Origin: Ciona intestinalis
Lineage: Eukaryota > Chordata > Ascidiacea > Phlebobranchia > Cionidae
Assembly: GCF_000224145.3 (NCBI RefSeq)
Contig: NC_020174.2
Span: 248,001 to 312,000 of the forward strand
Reading direction: 5' to 3'
DNA: 64,000 nt
Shown one piece after another: positions 11,028 to 22,790 of this stretch (the stretch's first letter is position 1; every line of letters starts with the position of its first letter). The notes under the pieces are model-generated. The model was given only the letters and a program-made list of their open reading frames with translations. It was not told where the DNA came from and made no database searches. The position numbers were made by a program, and so were the translations under genes.

Positions 11028-11523
11028 CTTCCCGCCTAAACTTATTTATTTATTTTCAAATTTTGCACATTGTTCCGTATTTATTCAGTCATAAATTAAC
11101 TGTGACGTAATAATGCAGCGTTATTTCACAAGTTTGCTTAATTTTGTTTGTGACGTAACTGACACCTAAAACGTAACAATCACCATGTGTGACGTGTCTT
11201 TTATCTTTCTTTGCTTTTATCTCTCATTATTTATTAAATATTGAAATAAAAGAAAGTGTTTTATAATCCTTGTTATTTGCATTAGCTACAGTTACAATAT
11301 AAATAAGGCATCTTTGTGTTTATATGTGAGGGCTTTTGTGTGATTGTATTTGTATTTATTTGCCTTTGCTACCAACCGTTAAATGCTAAGGTTTTCCATC
11401 ACGGGGAATACCCTAACTTGCAACCAAAGCGGTTCGCTCTTTCGTATTGTGGAACGAATTTGGCTCCTGTTATCTGTTCTAACTCAACTTTAAACATGAG
11501 ATGTTTTAATACATCAATTGAGC

Positions 11524-11985
11524 ATGGTGTATAATAAGACACCTATGTTATATATAACTCGACAATGAGCATGAGGTGTATGAATACGCCATGTGTGTCT
11601 GGTGTATAAGAAGACACCCATGTTATAACTCGACAGTGAGCATGAGGTGTATGGATACACCATGTGTGTCTGGTGTATAAGAAGACACCCATGTTATAAC
11701 TCGACAGTGAGCATGAGGTGTATGAATACACCATGTGTGTCTGGTGTATAAGAAGACACCCATGTCATAACTCGACAGTGAGCATGAGGTGTATGAATAC
11801 GCCATGTGTGTCTGGTGTATAAGAAGACACCCATGTTATAACTTAACAGTGAGCATGAGGTGTATGAATACACCATGTGTGTCTGGTGTATAAGAAGACA
11901 CCCATGTTATACCTCGACAGTGAGCATGAGGTGTATGAATACACCATGTGTGCCTGGTTTATAATGACACTCATGTTATAAACTA
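11524..11985 (+). repeat. 71-bp minisatellite array A
   Basis: About 6.5 copies of a 71-base unit containing GAGCATGAGGTGTATGAATA, CACCATGTGTGTCTGGTG, TATAAGAAGACACCCATG and TTATAACTCGACAGT. The overlapping 60-residue ORFs at 71-base steps on the other strand are an effect of the array. It starts just outside the inverted duplication. Confidence 0.97.
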
Positions 11986-13128
11986 ACGTATCTACTGCTT
12001 GTTACAAAGGCGACAAACTAAATATTTCAACGCTGTCATGTAAGTCCTGATTGATTAATCGTTTATTGATTTCCGTTTGGTGGCACCAGCAGTTATTGAT
12101 TGGACACATAATCAGTTAGAAGCAAATCTGATGGGGAATAAATATTTTCTTGTCGGAAATTAATTACGTTCACATAACAGCGCATTAGATTCATCTGAAT
12201 TGCTCTGCCAAGACAGCAGTAATGTCAGAGGCCTTGGACAATTCCTTCAAAACAACAGTAGCGGATTATAACCGTGTAATCTATAATCTGTATGCATTAT
12301 TAAAGCCATGGTTACCTGCAGCATTGTATGCAGTCTTTACAAGCCCACTTGGCTGCGGGTTGTCGGCTTAACATAGACTTACGAATGGTCATAATACTGA
12401 ACGAGTGGTTTATCAGTTATTGCATCTTCAACGTAAATGGAAAACAGCGTTCTAACAGGTTCACATTACAGCATGCAGAAACGTTATGTGGTGTATGAGA
12501 TAGAGTTATTAACCAGACGATCATAAGATTAATACGGGAGGGTCCGTGAACATAAATTAGGTAAAGAAAAATAAGTTTTACCTCATGCTTGGAAAAAGCT
12601 CTCCTAGTAAAACGTTTATTTACTGAACAATGTTTTGTTTGAACATAACTTTAACGATATCTTGTCGAAAGGCAGACGAAACGTTGCTACAACAAAGTTT
12701 TTATTTTTACTAGAAGAAAAGCGATCATCAAGTAATAAGTTACGTCTGGTAGCAATCATAGCAGTGTGAATAATATAATATAGAGAAATAATAAAGGACC
12801 AACAACGTAAGTCATAAAAACATAATATTTCGTAGATAATCTTAAGAACATGAAAATAAAGGGATTTTAGTGATCCAGGTTTAGTTCCACTTTTTTACGC
12901 CGTTTTTAGTAGTTGATACCGGTAGCGTGTTTTGACAAAGTCGTAAAGTTGTTAATTTCTTTCCCTTCGTTGTTTAAATTAATCCGATCCTAGCTATCGT
13001 ATATTCGTAGAGATTGAGGTTTGTTGTTTTATATTTATTACGCGGTATGTACACTTGCCTTGATTATCCTTGACTTTACAAATTATTTTTTTAACAGGTT
13101 ATAGGTTGTATTATTGTTCGTGTACAAA
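11986..13128. other. Intergenic, upstream of the RGS gene
   Basis: No gene seen. AT-rich, with no SINE or tandem repeat; it probably carries the promoter of the RGS gene. Confidence 0.55.
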
Positions 13129-16100
13129 ATGTCTGTGCTATCAAGCTCCTATAATTGGAGAATAAAAGCGTGGCTTCGGGCGTACGAAGGTGTTCTAATT
13201 GCACAGGACTCGGGTAAGGATTTGTAAACTTGAGTTCAGTTGTTAATTCATTATCTTTCCGGTGCTGTGATGGGTCGCATCGTAACCAAATTTACCGGGT
13301 TTACCATCAAATATTGTCGCGTGGCGGAGCAACGACAGTCGTTGTACCACGGGTGTTCTGTTTTATCACCGCACGCCCTTTTAAAAGCAACTACGTATGT
13401 AACTCTGAGGGTGATTTTTAGTATAACTAACAATTTGAACAACCCGTTGCATGAAGTACCACCGGGTTGGAGCAAATACTGTTATTTGTCTTTTTACATT
13501 TTCAGATAATGATAAAGAAAGAAAAGAAGAAATTGTTCTGAAAGCTGAAGACTTAAATGATAATGTAGGAGATTGTTTCACCTTAATATTTGTGTTACTA
13601 ATAAATAATCGCATACCACATAAGTATTCTGTATCAAGCACTACAGCCGTAGTCATAATTTTGAAACAATGATTAAACATTTTGAGACCCGTCTAGTGTA
13701 ATGAGACCCAATGACATTACACAGTAAGATGGTCCCTGTTCTCATTATTTTTTACATGTTTTTTTTAACTTATGTTTACCTAATATATGTTTTTATTTTA
13801 GGCCAAAAACCAACTTAAAAAAGAAAGAAGTTTTTTAATTTTTCCACCCAGGCAGCTTGTTCTTGGTCAGGTAATACTAACTTAATGTTGTAGGTTGGAG
13901 AAGTATGAGCATGCTCCTGGTGTATTGAAAAACAGCTATGTTATTACTCAACAGTGAGCACGAGGTGTATGAATACACCATGTGTGTCTGGTGTATAAGA
14001 AGACACCCATGTTATTACTCAACAGTGAGCACAAGGTGTATGAATACACCATGTGTGTCTGGTGTATAAGAAGACACCCATGTTATAAATCGACAGTGAG
14101 CATAAGGTGTATGAATACACCATGTGTGTCTGGTGTATAAGAAGACACGCATGTTATAAATCGACAGTGAGCATAAGGTGTATGAATACCCCATGTGTGT
14201 CTGGTGTATAAGAAGACACGCATGTTATAAATCGACAGTGAGCATAAGGTGTATGAATACACCATGTGTGTCTGGTGTATAAGAAGACACGCATGTTATA
14301 AATCGACAGTGAGCATAAGGTGTATGAATACCCCATGTGTGTCTGGTGTATAAGAAGACACGCATGTTATAAATCGACAGTGAGCATAAGGTGTATGAAT
14401 ACACCATGTGTGTCTGGTGTATAAGAAGACACGCATGTTATAAATCGACAGTGAGCATAAGGTGTATGAATACCCCATGTGTGTCTGGTGTATAAGAAGA
14501 CACGCATGTTGTAAATCGACAGTGAGCATAAGGTGTATGAATACACCATGTGTGTCTGGTGTATAAGAAGACACGCATGTTATAAATCGACAGTGAGCAT
14601 AAGGTGTATGAATACACCATGTGTGTCTGGTGTATAAGAAGACACGCATGTTATAAATCGACAGTGAGCATAAGGTGTATGAATACCCCATGTGTGTCTG
14701 GTGTATAAGAAGACACGCATGTTGTAAATCGACAGTGAGCATAAGGTGTATGAATACACCATGTGTGTCTAGTGTATAAGAAGACACGCATGTTATAAAT
14801 CGACAGTGAGATTAAGGTGTATGAATACACCATGTGTGTCTGGTGTATAAGAAGACACGCATGTTGTAAATCGACAGTGAGCATAAGGTGTATGAATACC
14901 CCATGTGTGTCTGGTGTATAAGAAGACACCCATGTGTGCGGTGTATAAGAAGACACCCATGTTATAAATCGACAGTGAGCATAAGGTGTATGAATACACC
15001 ATGTGTGTCTGTTGTATAAAATACACTTATGTTATAACCGAACAGTAAGCATTAGCATGCTATAATGTAGACTACAGCACTGTGCAAGCATTTTGTTCAA
15101 GAAGCCATATTGTATTGAATAATCCCACTCGAGATTACATGCGTGCTTTAATCTTAAGATTAAAACATTTCCAGGTATCTGCTTTGATCATGGCAATGCA
15201 AAACGAGATATTTCATATCAAACCAAGAAAACCAAAGAAAACAACCATTAATTCAAGACAAAGCTTTCGAATCAAGTCAAGCAATGAATGTGAAAACTTC
15301 ACAGCTGACATGTTAATACAATGGCTTGAAGAGAATTTGGATATTAGCTCATTTGAAGGCAAGAATATGCTAAGTCCAAAATTTAAATTGTTACAACAGT
15401 GGGCGTTTGAAAACATAAGGCATATGAACACAGCATGTGTGTCTGGTGTATAAGAAGACACCCATGTTATAACTTGACAGTGAGCACGAGGTGTATGAAT
15501 ACATCATGTGTGTCTGGTGTATAAGAAGACACCTGTGTTATAACTCAACAGTGAGCATGAGGTGTATGAATACACCATGGGTGTCTGGTGTATAAGAAGA
15601 CACTCATGTTACAACTCGACAGTGAGCATGAGGTGTATGAATACACAATGTGTGTCTGGTGTATAAGAAGACACCCATGTTACAACTCGACAGTGAGCAT
15701 GAGGTGTATGAATACATCATGTGTGTCTGGTGTATAAGAAGACACCCATGTTATAACTCGACAATGAGCATGAGGTGTATGAATACACCATGTGTGTCTG
15801 GTGTATAAGAAGACACCCATGTTATAACTCGACAGTGAGCATGAGGTGTATGAATACACCATGTGTGTCTGGTGTTTAAGAAGACACCTGTGTTATAACT
15901 CGACAATGAGCATGAAGTGTAATAGTACATGATGGTCATAACACAACATCTTGTTAGTTTTACAAATGTATTGAATATTAATTGGAAGTAACCACAGAAG
16001 CTTCTCATCTTGCAACGCTCCTGTGCCGAATGGGGTTCGTGTATCCTTGTAAATATGATTGGAACGTAACAATAACATTGCCAACTGAAGACCCTAATCT

Positions 16101-19100
16101 ACAATTTAGATTTCAGGTAACAATGTTTCATGTTGTACCTTACATAAGTTATTGCAGCCATTATATAAACAGAGATGTATTAAATATATAGTAACTGTGG
16201 CTCAGTGGTAGAAAGTGCTCATACAGTAATTAAAGGGTACGGGGTTCAGGGCAAGGTGTTGTGTGAACATATGTGGTCTGAGGCTTTTACAACAGTTTCC
16301 CAAATTGTCATTCATACAGAAAGAAATTGAAAACCAGCAAGTTAACTAAATCTCACAGAATTAAAACAGAAAGTATTTTATGTAAAATCATTCCCTATAT
16401 ACAGAATCCTTACTACTGGCCAACTGAGACACTGAGTGCATCGGATACTGATTATGGTAAGTTCAAGAAAAATGTTTTATTTTTAACGAATAAATATACT
16501 ATTTTCATTTTTTCAGAAAATGAATCAGCTTTAAGCAACAATATTTTACAGAAATTTTTTTTTAACTATTATTTATTTTAAATATTTTATATTTTTATAG
16601 CCAGTCATCTTTTATCTCGTGAATCCGGTTGTCATGATGCACCACTTGATGAATATGAGATGGTTAGTATGAGCCGTACAGTGTATTTGTGTAAGAGAGT
16701 AATCGTTTAAACTCTAAGTTCTATTGATCCTAAACTAAATTTTGTGTGGCAATAAATTAAACCCAAATATTGAACCTACAGTCTCTTTCTTAGTAAGGTT
16801 CAACATTTTGACTCCTGATTACTTTGGTACCAAACTATTGCTGTGGGTAAACTTTTGCACCTTGACCAAAGGGAACTAGGTTCGAAGCTCGGTGCTGTTA
16901 CAATTCTGTCACTTTAACCAATTCTGGTGTTTAAATTTATTTGTGTAGTAATATATTAGTTAAAAATATTCTATACAGAAATACTTGCAAGAACTGCGTC
17001 GTTTAATGTTGGGGAATTGGAATGTTATTCAATCTAAAGTACAGATTGCTGATAAGTAATTAAGTGTTTGTTTATGATATTAAGTCTATTCTATATGGGT
17101 GAGGTCCTACAGTGAGGCACGCCATGCTACCTGGGATTTAGACCAGGGTTGGCTCATTACCCCAACATTGTATATGCACATTCTATTCTATATGGGTGAG
17201 GTCCTACAGTGAGGCACGCCATGAGACCTGGGATTTAGACCAGGGTTGGCTCATTACCCCAACATTGTATATGCACATTCTATTCTATATGAGTGAGGTC
17301 CTACAGTGAGGCTTGCCATGAGACCTGGGATTTAGACCAGGGTTGGCGCATTACCACAACATTGTATATGCACATTCTATTCTATATGGGTGAGGTCCTA
17401 CAGTGAGGCACGCCATGAGACCTGGGATTTAGACCAGGGTTGGCTCATTACCCCAACATTGTATATGCACATTCTATTCTATATGGGTGAGGTCCTACAG
17501 TGAGGCACGCCATGGGACCTGGGATTTAGACCAGGGTTGGCGCATTACCACAACATTGTATATGCACATTCTATTCTATATGGGTGAGGTCCTACAGTGA
17601 GGCACGCCATGGGACCTGGGATTTAGGCCAGAGTTGGCCCATTACCCCAAGCTGGTTCTACTGTTACAACATATTAGTGACCACTGGGTTGGAGCAAGGT
17701 TTGTTAAGTGTCTTGCCCAAGGACACATTTGTATTTCCATCAGTTTTGTTTGATAATATTTATATAATTACAAACAATAAATATCTAAAACCAAAAATAT
17801 TCTCTCTCCTAATCATTAGTTCCATTTCAGGCTATTAAGCCAGTGTAACCCAGGTGACAGGGAAATAAAGCGAAGGCAAGAATACGCATTCTGGAGGGTT
17901 AACAGACCTCTTACTAACCATAACTCAGATTCAAGGGTTCGACCAAAAGATTGGAATGTTATGGCAAGGGGGCTAAACAGATACTTCAGCTCATATGTTC
18001 AAGTTGCAGTTACAGGTAATATGTATTACGTAGTGGTTGGGGTACCAGGTTCAAAGCTTAACGCTGCTACTATTGTGGTCGTATGCATCTTTGGACAAGA
18101 CATTTAACGACAATTGCTCCAACCCAGCGGTCACTAATGGGTTGTCTAAATTGTCAGTCTTCGCTGCCTTTTCAACAAACAATCACCCACAAAGTTACAT
18201 CTGTGGTAACTCTTAGCGGGCACGAGGTATATAATGGCTGCCATTGCCCCGTCATGGGGCGATAATTATTAATCAGAACTTATACCAAGGTAGCCAAACA
18301 ATAATTCCATTAATATAATACACTTTATTAAAACAGATGAGACCAAGTCAGCTAACCCAAGATCAATAACAGCGAGTTGTACCAGGTGGGTCCACGTCCT
18401 ATCCACAATAAGATATTGTGTGTATTATGTAAGAGCTGCTTAGCAAATTTCAATGCAATAAATTACATCTGAAAGTTGAAAAGGAAAGAGAATGTGATCA
18501 AGCGCTTGTTGTAATGGATCATTAAGTCCTATACCCCTTACCCTGCTGTAGGACCTTATCCATATAGAATGTGTATACACAATGTAGGTGTAATAAACCC
18601 ACTCTACCTAAATTCTCAGGCCCCTAAATAAATTACATTTATCCATTTACCTGCAAGTTTACATACATGTCATAAAATAAGTTACATTTTATCATTCTCG
18701 ATACTCAACAGAATTATAAAGACTTGCACAGAATGGATGAACTTTGACCCACTGTGGCAAGAAGAAGAAGAGTATAAGAACCCGTGGCATTCGGATGCTG
18801 CAAAGAGAATGTGGCCGGAACCTTCAAACATGTCAGTATTTTATTCCATAATACTTAATTTGTCCAGTGTCACGCAAAGTGGTGGTGCTTAATTTGTCCA
18901 GTGTCACGCAAAGTGGTTAACGCGCCTGCCTGTAACCCAGAGGTAATGGGTTCAAGGCTCGTCACTGCTACCATTGTGGGCATATGTGTCCTTGAGCAAG
19001 ACACTTAATGGCAATTGTTCCAACCCAGTGGCCACTAATAGGTTGTCCAAATTATTGCTATACATAAAAAATCTGAAAGTCCAAAAAATAATCACAAGTA

Positions 19101-21275
19101 ACATACACAGTAACTCGTAAGCTGGCACGAGATGTATTAACACCTGTGTTACATCGACTGTGGATTTCTGGCCACGCGAGGATAAAGTATGTTACATTCA
19201 TTCAATTCATTCGAAAATATTACAATTCTAATTTAATCACCTTTAGGCCGCTGTGTATTGGGGTAATGGGTCAACTTATACATGGTAACGCTTAAGGGGG
19301 CACAGGGTGTAAAAATACAAAACATCTGTATTCCGCCAAGCAAGGATAAATAAGTTACGAACATGGTAGTTTGGAAGCAAGCAGTAGATGTAATAAACGA
19401 AACAAACATGTTATAACGATTGTTGTTGCCTTGCCTGAATAAGTTACATTCAATGATCCAAATGTAACTTAACATTACAGCGCTGGAGAGCCATACAAAC
19501 AAGAGGTTGTGAGTTGGGGTTTAAGCTTTGAAAAACTTATTGAGAGTAAGATTGGACGGGTTTATTTTCAAGAGCATTTAAAGAAAGAGTTCAGTGAAGA
19601 AAATCTTCTGTTTTACTTGCGATGTGCTTATTTGCATAGCGCACCATTAAGTGAGGTTGATGGATTGATCAAAGAGATATTCGAGTAAGTATCTCTGAGT
19701 TTCAAGCAGGGCTTCCCAAACTTAACTGCTATCTCCCCCTTTTAATCTATTAACATTTTCTGCAAACCTACACGATTAAGAGTATAATATTAAGATATGC
19801 AGTATTTTGTGTAAAATTAGTAAACTCTCTGCGATTATTACGCAGCCTCCAGTTTGGAAAGACTTAGTTTGTCTCTCAACAACTTAAATGCTGTTCCACT
19901 GAACTTACAATGTCCATGAGGTTAAATAAGTTACATTCATTCAATTAACTTTTAGGGTAAAGATATTGTTTTTATTGCTTTGCCAATCTTTTCTATATTA
20001 TACAAATTGAACAAATGATAACATTTGGTTTCATTGCAGACAATACATTTCCCCAAACAGCGACACACCCATTAACATTGACACTCAGACTGCATTAAAA
20101 GTTTCCAAGCTAATAAAAACCAAACGCACAAGACACACATTTGACCCAGCATTGGATCATATATACAGTCTGATGAAAAAAGACTCTTACAAAAGATTCC
20201 TGGTTTCCTCAGTGTACAAAGCAGCGGTCAAGAATGCCAAACACCCAGTTAGTATAAAGTAAGTTTAATAAAATAAGTTCAAATTTTAAGAGAGTAAAAA
20301 CACACTTGAATGCAATATAGGATGTGTAACAGTTAAGGTTTCTTCCTATTATAGAAGAGTTGTCATGTGACTGTTTATTTTAAATGCCCTTTTTCTAATT
20401 TCTGTTTTTATTTAGGAAAGAGAAGCCTGGTTTTGCAAGGTAAGTTGTGTTGCATGCTCACTGTCAAATTATAACAGTTGGTCTTATACACCAGACACAC
20501 ATGGTGTATTCGTACACCTCGTGCTCACTGTTGAGTTATCACATGGGTGTCTTCTTATACACCAGACACATGGTGTATTCATACACCTCATGCTCACTGT
20601 TGAACTACAACATGGTTGTCTTCTTATACACCAGACACACATGGTGTATTCATACACCTCATGCTCACTGTCAGATTATAACATGGGTGTCTTCTTATAC
20701 ACCAGACACACATGGTGTATTCATACACCTCATGCTCACTGTCAAGTTATAACATGGGTGTCTTCTTATACACCAGACACACATGGTGTATTCATACACC
20801 TCATGCTCACTGTCAAGTTATAACATGGGTGTCTTCTTATACACCAGACACACACGGTGTATTCATACACCTCATGCTCACTGTCGAGTTATAACATGGG
20901 TGTCTTCTTATACACCAGACACACATGGTGTATTCATACAACTCATGCTAACTGTCGAGTTATAACATGGGTGTCTTCTTATACACCAGACACACATGGT
21001 GTATTCATACACCTCATGCTCACTGTCAAGTTATAACATGGGTGTCTTCTTATACACCAGACACACATGGTGTATTCATACACCTCATGCTCACTGTTGA
21101 GTTATAACATGGGTGTCTTCTTATACACCAGACACATGGCGTATTCATACACCTCATGCTCACTGTCAAGTTGTAGTGTTCTTAACTAATATTTATAACA
21201 TATGCGACTTTTATACCCAGAATTATCGTCAGAATGTGGAGAACTTCTCAATTCAACGCAGAAAAACAGAATTAA
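13129..21275 (+). CDS. R7-family regulator of G-protein signalling (DEP + RGS)
   Basis: Fifteen exons, phases in agreement: 13129-13213, 13506-13564, 13802-13870, 15175-15358, 15998-16116, 16405-16456, 16601-16662, 16979-17055, 17831-18015, 18337-18385, 18712-18831, 19481-19684, 20040-20258, 20416-20439, 21221-21275; 520 residues. The DEP domain starts near residue 72 (MLIQWLEENL, then GFVYPCKYDW and LQFRFQNPYYWP). The linker has RRQEYAFWRVNRP, as in RGS7/RGS9. A weak GGL-like part carries the FDPLWQEEEEYKNPW tail. The RGS domain spans about 360-490 (LKKEFSEENLLFYL, NIDTQTALKV, HIYSLMKKDSYKRFLVSSVYK). Family role: GTPase activation on Gi/o alpha at the membrane, in a complex with G-beta-5 through GGL. 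The intron after 15358 has a GC donor (GAAG|GCAAGA). The first three exons are not recognisable by homology, and the donor after 13564 is weak, so the N-terminus is less sure. The last exon is chosen by frame only. Confidence 0.88.
13310..13480 (-). repeat. SINE copy (reverse), intron 1 of the RGS gene
   Basis: CGTGGCGGAGCAACGACAGT, then CGGGTGTTCTGTTTTATC and GTATAACTAACAATTTGAAC: tail and body in reverse order, head missing. Confidence 0.75.
13905..15062 (+). repeat. 71-bp minisatellite array B, RGS intron 3
   Basis: About 16 copies, the longest array here. In 14160-14900 units ending AATACCCCATG mostly alternate with AATACACCATG, giving a 142-bp higher-order period. Most units have GAGCATAAGG rather than GAGCATGAGG, a variant private to this array. 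Confidence 0.97.
15421..15932 (+). repeat. 71-bp minisatellite array C, RGS intron 4
   Basis: About seven copies beginning 62 bases after the GC splice donor of exon 4. Units are of the GAGCATGAGG type, as in arrays A and E, not the GAGCATAAGG type of neighbouring array B. Confidence 0.97.
16194..16335 (+). repeat. SINE, short copy with tRNA-like head
   Basis: TGTGGCTCAGTGGTAGAAAG resembles an A box, CGGGGTTCAGGGC a B box, followed by GTTTCCCAAATTGTCATTCA and ACAGAAAG of the SINE 3' part. The middle body is deleted. Confidence 0.6.
17085..17655 (+). repeat. 97-bp tandem repeat array, RGS intron 8
   Basis: TATGGGTGAGGTCCTACAGT starts at 17094, 17191, 17288, 17385, 17482 and 17579: an exact 97-base period, nearly six copies, 90-97 per cent alike by eye. 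The regular spacing suggests recent amplification. Confidence 0.97.
17656..17735 (-). repeat. SINE fragment (reverse)
   Basis: AGTGACCACTGGGTTGGAGC and GTGTCTTGCCCAAGGACACA are the reverse of the SINE body. It lies directly against the end of the 97-bp array. Confidence 0.75.
18025..18268 (+). repeat. SINE copy, RGS intron 9
   Basis: GGTTCAAAGCTTAACGCTGC, GACAAGACATTTAACGAC, CACTAATGGGTTGTCTAAA and GGGCACGAGGTATATAATGG, ending in CCCCGTCATGG. Confidence 0.85.
18899..19205 (+). repeat. Full-length tRNA-derived SINE, RGS intron 11
   Basis: Best example of the family head: AGTGGTTAACGCGCCTGCC (A-box region), GTAACCCAGAGGTAATGG, GGTTCAAGGCTC (B box), then body and tail to GCGAGGATAAAG and TTACATTCATTCA. 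It shows that the family is tRNA-derived. Confidence 0.9.
19245..19455 (+). repeat. SINE tail fragments, RGS intron 11
   Basis: Two partial tails in a row (GGGGGCACAGGGTGT near 19295 and AACATGTTATAACGATTG near 19406, then TTGCCTTGCC), each followed by AAGTTAC and an ATTCA-like end. Confidence 0.6.
20450..21178 (-). repeat. 71-bp minisatellite array D, RGS intron 14
   Basis: About ten copies in the opposite orientation to arrays A-C and E. It begins about ten bases inside the intron, right after the donor of the 24-base exon 14, and ends about 40 bases before exon 15. Confidence 0.97.
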
Positions 21276-22639
21276 CTCTTTCAGTGGTGGGGGATTACCT
21301 GTTGGTGGTAAACAACAGCTGACTTCGCTTTTTCTCGTTCCATATATTGCAGTTGCTTATTTCGTCATAATACATAATTGTTCCATTGTTCAATGCATAC
21401 AAGCAGTGTTACGTAATACACGATGTTTACGTGTTAATCATTCGTATATAAACAACGCACAAAGATAGCTTTACACTGACGTCTAGCGGTTACAAAATAT
21501 GACCCTAAATCCACAGACGTCACATAAGAGACAACACTAACAAAACTGACAGTTTATTAGTTTTTTTTATTTAGCTGGTGACCATGTCGAAATTTACTTT
21601 TTAAAAAGGGCGCGAATAAGCGCTGCGTCGGTTTATAAGGTCAATACATTATTTTAGTTTAGGCCGAGAACTACAACAGTACAAAAACAATAAACGCAAA
21701 AGTGTTTTACTGATCGAACGGTTTGGTTTTCGAATAGCACAGTACAATACACAATGTACACTGTTGAAATAAACGCTCACTATCTGCTTTATTAGAGAAC
21801 TTTATAAACAATACTTCCTAAAAGTAGATTTAAAACTACACCGTTCTACTCTATCAAGTTTATATACACCATCATATACCATTATTACGCCACAAAACAT
21901 CCTTACAAATTTTCTACATTCATATTTATGCCAAACATTAAATGTCAAACAGAACATTTACAAACCTTTAAATAATGCCGGAATATTATATACAACTAAT
22001 GAAACACAAAACTTACGGTTTTGGAGTTCCGTCTTCATTGTTAAACGTCACAATCAGCAGTATGGCGTAACTCTATTGCCTGTTCTATAACAGTAAGTCA
22101 ATATTACAATACATGTTGTAAAAAATAAATAGAAAAGCTGTAGTCGGTTTACTGCCGGTCATTTTCAATATAAATTACTGCTACTAGTACTTGTTTAAAC
22201 TGCTGTTACCAGTACACCACCGCCTAATCATTAGAACGCGAGGCAAAATACGCTGATTACCGCGCTTTGCTTTGTACTATTTACAGAATGCATAGGTAGA
22301 GACACCGAATTTTAAGCTAAAAGCACAGTATTCGTTAAGAAAATGTTATACAAAACTTTCCCACGGTAAATTAATCTTTGAACTCACCGCTTTCTACATA
22401 ACTAAACGTAACAATCAAGAAATTCTAAAAATACCGCAATGCGTAAAAAATGAATCAATCAGATTCCATGAAACAATTTAGAATAAACATCACAATACGG
22501 CATTGTGACGTCATGGAAAACTTTTGAAGCATTGTCCCGTACAATGATGACATCATAACTACACTCTTATGCATTGTACGAATTGTTGCAAACAACGGGT
22601 TGTTTTAAAACAATTGTTTACGTAAAAGAAATGAACTAC

Positions 22640-22790
22640 TGCCAATTTAGGCAAACCATTTGTGACCACTGAGTTGGAGCAATTGCTGTTAAGTAGCTTG
22701 CGAGAACACACATACGCCCACAATGGTAGCAGCGTCAAGCCTTGAACCCACCTTTGGGTTACACACAGGCGCCCCCAACACTATGCCACA
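22640..22790 (-). repeat. SINE fragment (reverse)
   Basis: GTGACCACTGAGTTGGAGCA, ACACACATACGCCCACAATG and GTAGCAGCGTCAAGCCTTGA: body and head, tail missing. Confidence 0.8.

Larger units (their letters stand above)
6238..11462. repeat. Imperfect inverted duplication around the cytokine gene
   Basis: The reverse complement of 6238-6935 matches 10770-11462, that of 8921-9150 matches 10500-10719, and that of 9845-10075 matches 10215-10455, including the same SINE copy. Exon 4 is unchanged at the protein level, while flanking and intron sequence differs at a few per cent plus small indels. The right arm lacks the equivalents of about 9150-9225 and 9275-9840. The central spacer is about 10080-10210. 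It may be a real palindromic gene duplication, or the second haplotype of a heterozygous animal built into the scaffold the wrong way round. Confidence 0.85.

Noticed and set aside
11543-15026. Many overlapping 60-163 residue ORFs on the minus strand with repeats such as HTPYAHCRFITCVSSYTPD
   Set aside because: They step by 71 bases and follow the minisatellite unit, which is not a multiple of three; the open frames come from repetition of one stop-poor unit, not from a coding gene.
13905-15932. Repeat arrays as a CRISPR locus
   Set aside because: The 71-base units are continuous with no unique spacers, in an intron of an animal gene.
18915-18970. tRNA gene
   Set aside because: A and B boxes are present but the sequence continues directly into the SINE body and cannot close a cloverleaf acceptor stem.
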